20,912 nt of DNA from assembly GCA_964416385.1 (NCBI GenBank), contig CAYQDW010000044.1:1-20912 (forward strand), read 5' to 3'. The DNA is from JAUHWL01 sp964416385. Its GTDB lineage: Bacteria > Bacteroidota > Bacteroidia > Flavobacteriales > Schleiferiaceae. Below the pieces are notes generated by a model. That model was not told the DNA's origin. It saw only the letters and a program-made list of their open reading frames with translations, and did no database searches. Of the stretch, positions 14,707 through 20,912 are shown in pieces. The stretch's first letter is position 1. Each line of letters begins with the position of its first letter. Position numbers and translations under genes: made by a program.

Positions 14707-15723
14707 ATGAGCAAGCTTTTTACCATAGACATCCACACGCATATTTTACCAGAGAACATCCCAAATTTCAGAGAAAAGTTTGGCTATGGCGGGTTTATAC
14801 ATCTTGATCATCACGCGCCATGTAGAGCACGCATGATGATGGATGATAAATTTTTCCGTGAAATAGAAGACAATTGTTGGGATGCTGAAGCCCGATTGAA
14901 AGAATGTGGGCATCACCATGTAGATGTGCAGGTATTAAGTACGGTACCCGTTATGTTCAGTTATTGGGCCAAGCCCGATGATGCGCTAGAAGTTGCCAAA
15001 TTTTTGAATGACCATATCGCTGAAATTGTAAACCGCTACCCCAAGCGTTTTGTAGGTTTGGGCACCGTGCCACTGCAAGACCCAGAATTGGCGGTAAAAG
15101 AATTAGAGCGCTGCAAAAAAATTGGCTTGGCAGGTATTGAAATCGGCACACATGTAAATGATTGGAATCTTGATGCGCCAGAGCTTTTTGAAGTTTTTAT
15201 GGCCTGTCAGGATTTAGACATGGCTGTTTTTGTGCATCCTTGGGATATGATGGCAAAAGAAAAAATGCCTAAATATTGGTTGCCATGGTTGGTGGGTATG
15301 CCCGCAGAAAGCAGCCTTGCCCTTTGCTCGTTAATTTTTGGTGGCGTATTAGAGCGTTTGCCAAACCTACGTGTGGCCATAGCACATGGTGGGGGTAGTT
15401 TCCCTGCTACTTTGGGGCGCATACAGCATGGCTTTGAGGTGCGCCCAGATTTATGTGCGGTTGATAACAGCATACCTCCACAAGATTATATGGGTAAATT
15501 TTGGTTAGATAGCCTGGTTCATGATCCTAAAATGTTGCAGTTTGTGGTAGATCTTGTTGGCGCCAACAGGGTGGCTTTAGGCACTGATTATCCTTTTCCG
15601 CTAGGGGAGCTTGAGCCTGGCCAATTGATAAAAAGTATGCCATGGAATGACCATCAAAAAGAAATGCTTTTAAGTGGGGCAGCGCTAGAATGGCTAAAAA
15701 TGGATAAAAAGCGGTTTCTCTAG
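14707..15723 (+). CDS. 2-amino-3-carboxymuconate-6-semialdehyde decarboxylase (ACMSD)-type amidohydrolase
   Basis: ACMSD decarboxylates ACMS, an intermediate of tryptophan breakdown by the kynurenine pathway, and so diverts it from quinolinate and NAD synthesis. The 338-residue protein shows the full metal-site set of the Pseudomonas enzyme at almost identical positions: H10 and H12 (IDIHTH), H177 (FVHPW), H227 (AHGGG) and D294 (GTDYP). R51 and W191, also implicated at its active site, are present as well. That detailed match favours ACMSD over generic amidohydrolase-2 decarboxylases. No other kynurenine-pathway gene is in the window. It is preceded by two inverted repeats and followed, 83 bp on, by the copper module in the same direction. 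Confidence 0.88.
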   Translation: MSKLFTIDIHTHILPENIPNFREKFGYGGFIHLDHHAPCRARMMMDDKFFREIEDNCWDAEARLKECGHHHVDVQVLSTVPVMFSYWAKPDDALEVAKFLNDHIAEIVNRYPKRFVGLGTVPLQDPELAVKELERCKKIGLAGIEIGTHVNDWNLDAPELFEVFMACQDLDMAVFVHPWDMMAKEKMPKYWLPWLVGMPAESSLALCSLIFGGVLERLPNLRVAIAHGGGSFPATLGRIQHGFEVRPDLCAVDNSIPPQDYMGKFWLDSLVHDPKMLQFVVDLVGANRVALGTDYPFPLGELEPGQLIKSMPWNDHQKEMLLSGAALEWLKMDKKRFL

Positions 15724-15793
15724 CTGGCAATTACTTCCATCAAAAAATTTTGTTAAACAGGATATCTGTCACAAATCAATATAGCGCAGACCC

Positions 15794-15801
15794 TACCTTT
15801 G
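15794..15801 (+). promoter_or_regulatory. -7 promoter element of the copper module
   Basis: TACCTTTG is an exact match to TAnnTTTG and ends five bases before the ATG at 15807, supporting that start and a leaderless transcript. The module could therefore be transcribed separately from the ACMSD gene. Confidence 0.55.
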
Positions 15802-15806
15802 AGACA

Positions 15807-16178
15807 ATGAAATTTTTGGTCTCCATATTCCTGAATTTGGTGTTTAGCGCCTCTACGCTATTTAGCGCCTATGTGGTGGCCGATTATTTTCTGCGCTACG
15901 ACTATTACAGCAAAGTACTTTGTATAAACAAAGACAAGCCGCAAATGCAGTGCAACGGCACATGCCATCTTGCTACTGATAATCAACAGGACACATCTAC
16001 AGATGTGCCAATGACAGAAATTGAAGTGTTTGAATTTTTGGCTATTCCTGCAAATCAAGCCGAGGGTAGTGAGCCTATAGCTGCACAAAGTAAAAAGTTG
16101 CGCTTTGCTCGTAATCAACAATTATTCCCGTTGGGGCATGTTTTCAAGATACTACGCCCGCCAGAATTCATCGTTTAA
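15807..16178 (+). CDS. Membrane-anchored small protein with CxxxC motif, putative copper-related
   Basis: The 123-residue product has one N-terminal hydrophobic segment (about 3-24), which could be an uncleaved anchor or a signal peptide. It is followed by YDYYSKVLCINKDKP and the motif CNGTCH, giving C39, C49, C53 and H54. The CxxxC spacing resembles the copper-binding motif of Sco proteins, but the fold around it is not a Sco domain. I recall similar short Bacteroidota proteins, with a CNGKC-like motif after a membrane helix, near metal-transport genes; none has an assigned function. An in-frame TTG at 15750 is rejected in favour of the ATG, which follows a perfect promoter box by five bases. 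It lies 106 bp before the MbnP gene. Function is inferred from motif and neighbours only. Confidence 0.75.
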   Translation: MKFLVSIFLNLVFSASTLFSAYVVADYFLRYDYYSKVLCINKDKPQMQCNGTCHLATDNQQDTSTDVPMTEIEVFEFLAIPANQAEGSEPIAAQSKKLRFARNQQLFPLGHVFKILRPPEFIV

Positions 16179-16190
16179 GGGTAAGCCCTT
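16177..16190. other. Short hairpin at the stop codon of the CxxxC gene
   Basis: AAGGG (16177-16181) and CCCTT (16186-16190) pair around TAAG and overlap the stop codon. No T-tract follows on the plus strand, so it is at most a weak pause or an mRNA-end stabiliser between this gene and mbnP. Confidence 0.3.
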
Positions 16191-16284
16191 GCCTAAAAAA
16201 GAACATCATGCGTTATAAAAACATAGCGTATCAAGATAGTTCTGTCCTTTTTTAACTAGAGTTTTCAATTTATAAAGATTAACG

Positions 16285-17052
16285 ATGAAAAAATTCATGC
16301 AGATCACCATGATAATTGGTGTATTAATGGTATTGGTAGCTGGTTGTAAAAAAGAGGAAAACAATCCTCCAGCGCCAAAAGAAGGAGATTTTAAAATAGA
16401 GTTTGAACATGTATGGGCGGCCAATATGGATCCATTTGATTTAAACTCAAAACTACTTCACCCAAAAACAGGAGATAGCCTTACGTACCTCACCTTTAAG
16501 TATTATATAAGTAATATTAAGCTTGAAAAGACTGATGGTTCTTTGTGGGAGGACGAAGAAAGCTATTACCTCTTAGATTTATCAGACCCAACGTCTTTGG
16601 TATTAGATTTTACAAATGTGCCCACAGGCACCTATACCAAGATGTATCTCACCTTAGGTGTAGATAGTGCCCGTAACGTATCTGGTGCACAAGAAGGGGC
16701 TTTAGATCCTGCAAATGGAATGTTTTGGAGCTGGAATAGCGGCTACATAATGATAAAAGCAGAAGGTTTAAGTCCGCAAGGCACGGGCGGTAGTTTTACT
16801 TACCACTTGGGCGGTTTTGCGGGGCCTAATAAAGCTGTATTAGAAAAAGAAATCGCTTTTCCAACAGCAGGCCCATTATCCATTTCTCCTAATGGCACAC
16901 CAACCATTCACATGTTGGCAAATCCGGCACGCCTATTTCACACCTATGGTAGCGTAGCTAACGGTTCCGTAATTATGGCGCCAGGTGTAAATGCGGGAAC
17001 TATGGCTTTTGACTTTCAAGACTGGACGCGTTTAGACCATATACATCCATAG
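16285..17052 (+). CDS. mbnP: MbnP-family copper-binding lipoprotein
   Basis: MbnP proteins bind copper outside the cytoplasm. In the studied methanotroph proteins the site needs a tryptophan converted to kynurenine by the partner MbnH. This 255-residue protein has a lipoprotein signal peptide with lipobox VAGC (C21), so it should be anchored to a membrane facing the periplasm or the outside. Family features include FKYYISNIKL (71-80), GVDSARN (125-131) and the signature GMFWSWNSGYIMIKAEG (145-161), with W148 and W150. Other tryptophans are W44, W88 and W247. Candidate ligands include H174, H209, H219, H252 and H254, with M210 next to H209. The MbnH-like gene starts seven bases downstream. I cannot tell which tryptophan is modified. 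Confidence 0.85.
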   Translation: MKKFMQITMIIGVLMVLVAGCKKEENNPPAPKEGDFKIEFEHVWAANMDPFDLNSKLLHPKTGDSLTYLTFKYYISNIKLEKTDGSLWEDEESYYLLDLSDPTSLVLDFTNVPTGTYTKMYLTLGVDSARNVSGAQEGALDPANGMFWSWNSGYIMIKAEGLSPQGTGGSFTYHLGGFAGPNKAVLEKEIAFPTAGPLSISPNGTPTIHMLANPARLFHTYGSVANGSVIMAPGVNAGTMAFDFQDWTRLDHIHP

Positions 17053-17059
17053 CCTAAAT

Positions 17060-18100
17060 ATGAATGTATCTTCTTTAAAAAAGAGAGCCACATTTCTTTT
17101 TGTGGCTGCTCTTTTTACCTTGCCCAGTTGCAAGAAAGATGCAGTACACATTTCGACAGATTTTGAAGGCTTAAAAGTTCCTTCGCATTTTGCTTTACCA
17201 CATTATTCAAATCCAGAGAACCCAATTACAAAAAATGGTTTTGAGCTGGGTAGGAGGCTCTTTTATGACCCGATATTATCTCGAGATAGTACCATTTCTT
17301 GTGGTTCTTGCCATGCGCAAGTACATGGTTTTGCAGATCACAATGTAGCTCTAAGCAAGGGCATAGATGGTAAAGAGGGCACACGTAATACACCCGCATT
17401 GAGCAATCTCGCTTGGCAGCCTGCATTTATGCATGATGGTGGTATAAATCACCTCGAGATTATGCCTTTGGCGCCAATCACCAACCCTGTAGAGATGGAT
17501 GAAGACTTGGCTCATGTGGTAGAAAAGTTAAATCGAAACGCAACATACCGCGCTTTATTTAGGGCCGCATTTCAGGTGGATGAAATCAAAAGTAAACACC
17601 TATTCTTTGCACTGGCTCAATTCCAAAGTATGCTGGTTTCTGCCAATAGCAGGTATGATAAATATGTGCTTGGTACTGATGATTTTACACCAGAAGAAGA
17701 ACGCGGGTTAGCCTTGTTCAGAACACATTGTGCAAGCTGTCATCAAGAACCGCTCACCACAGATTATACTTATGTAAATATGGGTTTGGATATGCATAGT
17801 GCAGATCCTGGCAGAGCGCTCATAACCTTAAACCCTGCAGATAGTGGCAAGTTTAAGGTACCAAGTTTGCGCAATGTTGGGCTTACGCACCCATATATGC
17901 ACGATGGCCGGTTTTATACGCTGCAAATGGTTTTAGACCATTACAGTGAAGGGATTAAGCAAAATGGCCGATTAGATACGCGTTTGTCTGCACCCCTTTA
18001 TTTATCGCCTCAAGAAAAAGAAGACATCATTGCGTTTTTACACACATTAACAGATTATCAATTTATGGCAGATTCGCGTTTTAGCGAACCCAGAAACTAA
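17060..18100 (+). CDS. mbnH: MbnH-like di-heme cytochrome c peroxidase family lipoprotein
   Basis: The 346-residue protein belongs to the di-heme bacterial cytochrome c peroxidase/MauG superfamily. It has two c-heme motifs, CGSCH (81-85) and CASCH (224-228). It also shows the family blocks GFADHNVALSKGIDGKEGTRNTP (90-112), FMHDGG (123-128) and HPYMHDGRF (277-285); Y279 and M280 are candidate distal-heme residues. A signal peptide ends at LPSC (C24), a plausible lipobox, so it is probably lipid-anchored outside the cytoplasm. Its position seven bases after an mbnP gene favours an MbnH role, oxidising tryptophan in MbnP, over simple peroxide detoxification. It would need the cytochrome c maturation system, not seen here. 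The barrel gene follows after five bases. Confidence 0.86.
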   Translation: MNVSSLKKRATFLFVAALFTLPSCKKDAVHISTDFEGLKVPSHFALPHYSNPENPITKNGFELGRRLFYDPILSRDSTISCGSCHAQVHGFADHNVALSKGIDGKEGTRNTPALSNLAWQPAFMHDGGINHLEIMPLAPITNPVEMDEDLAHVVEKLNRNATYRALFRAAFQVDEIKSKHLFFALAQFQSMLVSANSRYDKYVLGTDDFTPEEERGLALFRTHCASCHQEPLTTDYTYVNMGLDMHSADPGRALITLNPADSGKFKVPSLRNVGLTHPYMHDGRFYTLQMVLDHYSEGIKQNGRLDTRLSAPLYLSPQEKEDIIAFLHTLTDYQFMADSRFSEPRN

Positions 18101-18105
18101 TTAAA

Positions 18106-19014
18106 ATGAAAAAACTGTTATTAATAATCTTGCTGTTCACGGTAATTGATGGCAAGGCCTGTGATATTTGTGGGTGCTCTGGCAGTACAAATTACATTGG
18201 TATTTTACCGCTTGTACAGCAAAACCTTGCGGGCTTCAGGTTTCAATACAGCAGTTTTACACACCCCAATACCCCTGATAATTTTAACGGCCAAAGTCGG
18301 GTACAAAAGGATGCCTATGTTTCTTCAGAGATGTGGTTCCGGTTTTATCCCACAGAAAAAATGCAGGTATTTGCCTTTGTGCCTTATAAATGGAATACCC
18401 GCACAGAATCTGAGCGCACAACAACCATTCAAGGTATTGGCGATTTAAAGCTCATGGCCAATTATGCAATATTTCAAACCACCGATGAATCTGCCGCATG
18501 GAAACACTTTTTACTCATGGGGGCAACCATAAGTTCGCCAACGGGCAAATTCATGCAGCGCGATGAAACCAAGGCAATGCTACCCGCTTGGTTGCAAATA
18601 GGTACCGGTGCATGGGGCGCTGGCGCGAATTTATTCTATACGATTAGGTATAAATCTGCAGGAATAAACCTCAATGCCCAATACATGCACAATGGAAAAA
18701 ACGAGTTGCAGTACCGTTTCGGAGACCAAGTAAACACATCTATAACAGCCTTTTATTGGCTTGATGTTAATAAGACTACCGTACTACCGCAAGTGGGTTT
18801 AGCTTTTGATGCTTTTGCTAAAGACCAAAGTTTTGATGCGCCAGAAACTATTACGGGCGGCACACGGCTGGTTGCTACCTTAGGTTTTGATTGGTACATT
18901 AATAGGTTTTTGCTCACTGCATTTTACCAGTTGCCACTGGCTCAAGAATTACCAAATGCCCAACCGGTATTTAATACGCGTCTCGGATTTTCTGCAACTG
19001 TATTTTTCAATTAA
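18106..19014 (+). CDS. Outer-membrane beta-barrel protein with N-terminal CDICGC motif
   Basis: The 302-residue product has a signal peptide (1-18, ending GKA). The predicted mature protein begins CDICGCSG, giving C19, C22 and C24 in a CxxCxC arrangement suited to binding soft metals. The remainder alternates polar and aromatic residues in barrel-like strands and ends in VFFN with an aromatic near the C-terminus, typical of outer-membrane barrels. I recognise it only as a Bacteroidota 'transporter'-type barrel family without known substrate. GKAC does not fit the lipobox rule well (K at -2), so lipidation of C19 is doubtful. It starts five bases after the peroxidase gene, so the three are one operon. 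A copper-passage or copper-docking role is inferred from motif and context. Confidence 0.75.
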   Translation: MKKLLLIILLFTVIDGKACDICGCSGSTNYIGILPLVQQNLAGFRFQYSSFTHPNTPDNFNGQSRVQKDAYVSSEMWFRFYPTEKMQVFAFVPYKWNTRTESERTTTIQGIGDLKLMANYAIFQTTDESAAWKHFLLMGATISSPTGKFMQRDETKAMLPAWLQIGTGAWGAGANLFYTIRYKSAGINLNAQYMHNGKNELQYRFGDQVNTSITAFYWLDVNKTTVLPQVGLAFDAFAKDQSFDAPETITGGTRLVATLGFDWYINRFLLTAFYQLPLAQELPNAQPVFNTRLGFSATVFFN

Positions 19015-19097
19015 CCGCCTGTTTTTATTGCGCAAAAAATCTGCATAAAGTCTTCATGAGCTAAACTATTGTAAGCGTTATTCCCCCGATAAATAGG

Positions 19098-19105
19098 TAC
19101 TTTTG
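19098..19105 (+). promoter_or_regulatory. -7 promoter element of the purF-like gene
   Basis: TACTTTTG matches TAnnTTTG exactly and lies 17 bases before the ATG at 19123. A TTG at 19069-19071 is 26 bases upstream of the box, longer than the usual 17-23 spacing. Confidence 0.45.
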
Positions 19106-19122
19106 CGTTTCTATTTTTTACC

Positions 19123-20912
19123 ATGAGCGATAGCATTAAGCATGAATGTGGCATAGCAATGGTTCGCCTGCGCAAGCCCCTTAATTATTATGTAGAAAAA
19201 TACGGTACGGCTCTTTACGGCATCAACAAAATGTATTTGTTGATGGAGAAACAGCACAACCGCGGTCAAGATGGGGCAGGTTTGGCCACCATAAAGTTAG
19301 ACATGCCACCCGGCACGCGCTATATCAGTCGTTACCGCTCTGTAGACCCCAAGCCAATACAAGATATTTTTGGTTACGTACAAGGCCGAATTCAACAAGG
19401 TGTTGCACAAAACGCTGCGTTACTTAAAGACGCAGAATGGTTAAAGCAGAATCTGCCGTTTACAGGTGAGATTCTCCTCGGGCACTTGCGCTATGGTACT
19501 TATGGCAAAAATGCCATAGAAAATACGCATCCATTTTTACGCCAAAACAACTGGATGACACGTAACCTAATCGTAGCCGGAAACTTCAACATGACCAATG
19601 TTGACGCTCTTTTTAATCAACTTGTAGATCTCGGCCAACACCCAAAAGAAAAAGTGGATACGGTTACCGTAATGGAAAAAATCGGGCACTTTTTAGATGA
19701 GGCCAATGAAAAGCTCTATCGGAGATTTAAAAAAGAGGGTTTTAGTAAAAAGGAAATAAGTCACCTTATAGCAGCAAATCTCAACCCGGGTAAGGTTTTG
19801 CGCAAAGCCAGCAAAAAGTGGGATGGCGGCTATGCCATGGCTGGTATGTTTGGGCATGGTGATGCCTTTGTTTTACGTGATCCAAATGGTATCCGTCCGG
19901 CTTACTACTACATGGACGATGAGGTTGTGGTGGTTACTTCAGAACGACCGGTAATTCAAACGGCCTTTAACGTGCCTTTTGAAACCATCCATGAAATACC
20001 TAGAGGCAATGCGCTAATAATTAGAAAAAATGGGGAAGCCTTTTTAGAAGAAATAAGAGAACCTGGAGACCATAAGGCGTGTAGCTTTGAACGCATTTAT
20101 TTTAGCCGTGGCAACGATAAAGAAATTTATGAAGAACGATTAAGCCTTGGCCGAAGACTCATTCCTGCCATTGCTGCTTCAGTAAATCATGATTTGCACA
20201 ATACCGTTTTTAGCTTTATTCCAAATACCGCAGAAATTGCCTTTTATGGCATGGTAAAGGGCATTGAAGATATTCTTAAGGCTGATAAAATAAAGCGTAT
20301 TAAGGATAACCCCAATTTGAGCGATGATGAACTAAAGGCCATTATTGATCAGCGTGCACGCGTTGAGAAAATTGCTTGGAAAGATGCCAAATTGCGCACC
20401 TTTATTACAGAAGATCATAGCCGCGATGACCTGGTGAGCCATGTTTACGATGTAACCTACGGCCAGGTAAAACCAACAGATAATCTGGTGGTGTTGGATG
20501 ATAGCATTGTGCGTGGCACAACCCTCAAGCAAAGTATTTTCAAGATTTTGGATCGACTTGGGCCAAAGAAAATTGTGGTGGTATCATCGGCACCGCAAAT
20601 ACGCTACCCCGATTGCTATGGTATAGATATGGCAAAAATGGGTGATTTTATAGCCTTCCGTGCGGCCATAGCCTTGTTGAAAGAAAGCGGTCGCGAAAAT
20701 GTGATTGATGAGGTTTACGAAAAATGCAAAGCGCAGGAATATGTAGCTGATGAAGAAGTGCGCAACCATGTACGCGATATCTACAGCAGCTTTACTCCTG
20801 AAGAAATTGCGGCCAAAATGGCGCTGCTCCTAAAGCCGGAAGGCATGAAGGCCGAAGTGGAGATCATCTTCCAAAAGATTGAAGACCTGCATGAAGCCTG
20901 CCCCAAAAACCT
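19123..20912 (+). CDS. purF: Amidophosphoribosyltransferase, long PurF-like form (3' end beyond window)
   Basis: The enzyme makes 5-phosphoribosylamine from PRPP and glutamine, the first committed step of purine synthesis. The open frame runs 596 codons to the window edge without a stop, so the C-terminus is missing. The N-terminus MSDSIKHEC implies removal of eight residues to expose the Ntn-hydrolase nucleophile C9. RGQDGAG (46-52) and GHLRYGTYG are glutaminase motifs. The PRPP loop VVLDDSIVRGTT is at 456-467, preceded by C320 in ACSFERIYFSRG. Canonical PurF is about 470-505 residues. Extra sequence is visible at about 180-225, between glutaminase motifs, and at about 385-420, a lysine-rich helical region. 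I recall long forms of about 630 residues in Bacteroidota, where a second PurF may also exist. The ATG is the first in frame. Confidence 0.88.
   Translation, partial: MSDSIKHECGIAMVRLRKPLNYYVEKYGTALYGINKMYLLMEKQHNRGQDGAGLATIKLDMPPGTRYISRYRSVDPKPIQDIFGYVQGRIQQGVAQNAALLKDAEWLKQNLPFTGEILLGHLRYGTYGKNAIENTHPFLRQNNWMTRNLIVAGNFNMTNVDALFNQLVDLGQHPKEKVDTVTVMEKIGHFLDEANEKLYRRFKKEGFSKKEISHLIAANLNPGKVLRKASKKWDGGYAMAGMFGHGDAFVLRDPNGIRPAYYYMDDEVVVVTSERPVIQTAFNVPFETIHEIPRGNALIIRKNGEAFLEEIREPGDHKACSFERIYFSRGNDKEIYEERLSLGRRLIPAIAASVNHDLHNTVFSFIPNTAEIAFYGMVKGIEDILKADKIKRIKDNPNLSDDELKAIIDQRARVEKIAWKDAKLRTFITEDHSRDDLVSHVYDVTYGQVKPTDNLVVLDDSIVRGTTLKQSIFKILDRLGPKKIVVVSSAPQIRYPDCYGIDMAKMGDFIAFRAAIALLKESGRENVIDEVYEKCKAQEYVADEEVRNHVRDIYSSFTPEEIAAKMALLLKPEGMKAEVEIIFQKIEDLHEACPKN

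Noticed and set aside
15953..15970. CNGTCH in the small membrane protein read as a c-type heme site
   Set aside because: The spacing is CxxxCH, not CxxCH. From memory, related proteins lack the histidine. Copper/thiol chemistry fits better than heme.
1..20912. CRISPR arrays, tRNA genes, transposases or prophage genes
   Set aside because: I found no regularly spaced direct repeats, no cloverleaf-like sequence and no mobile-element protein motifs.

Overview
The window looks like chromosomal DNA of a member of the Bacteroidota. The evidence is a secreted protein with a type A Por-secretion (T9SS) C-terminal domain, a DUF2480 gene (a family I know only from this phylum), a SUF operon in the order typical of the phylum, and several matches to the Bacteroidota -7 promoter element TAnnTTTG. 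I cannot assign a genus. Gene content is mostly housekeeping. I see no tRNA, rRNA, CRISPR array, transposase or phage gene.

Layout. (1) 1-3756, minus strand: a ligase-associated Lhr-type DEXH helicase, a 240-bp gap, then thiL (thiamine-monophosphate kinase). (2) 3881-9794, plus strand: a complete SUF iron-sulfur assembly operon, sufA-sufB-sufC-sufD-sufS-sufE-sufT, tightly spaced. A perfect 8-bp-arm palindrome sits just downstream of its predicted promoter. (3) 9887-12318: an HMG-CoA synthase gene (mvaS), a convergent small membrane-protein gene, and a DUF2480 gene. (4) 12308-14473, minus strand: an AAA/DUF4143 ATPase whose promoter lies inside a long inverted repeat, then a T9SS-secreted protein. 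(5) 14597-15723: two adjacent perfect hairpins, then an ACMSD-type amidohydrolase. (6) 15807-19014, plus strand: a probable copper-handling module. It comprises a membrane-anchored CxxxC protein, an MbnP-family lipoprotein, an MbnH-like di-heme peroxidase lipoprotein, and an outer-membrane beta-barrel whose predicted mature N-terminus begins CDICGC. (7) 19123-end: a long-form amidophosphoribosyltransferase (PurF-like) cut by the window edge.

How the genes work together. In the SUF operon, SufS and SufE deliver sulfur to the SufBCD scaffold, and the A-type carrier and SufT act in cluster transfer. In the copper module, MbnH-type enzymes are known to oxidise a tryptophan of MbnP to kynurenine to build a copper site. 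The flanking CxxxC protein and CDICGC barrel are the least characterised parts and are my best candidates for new biology. A second pattern is that three genes carry a perfect TAnnTTTG box ending 4-5 nt before the chosen ATG, and a fourth has a one-mismatch version. This suggests leaderless mRNAs.
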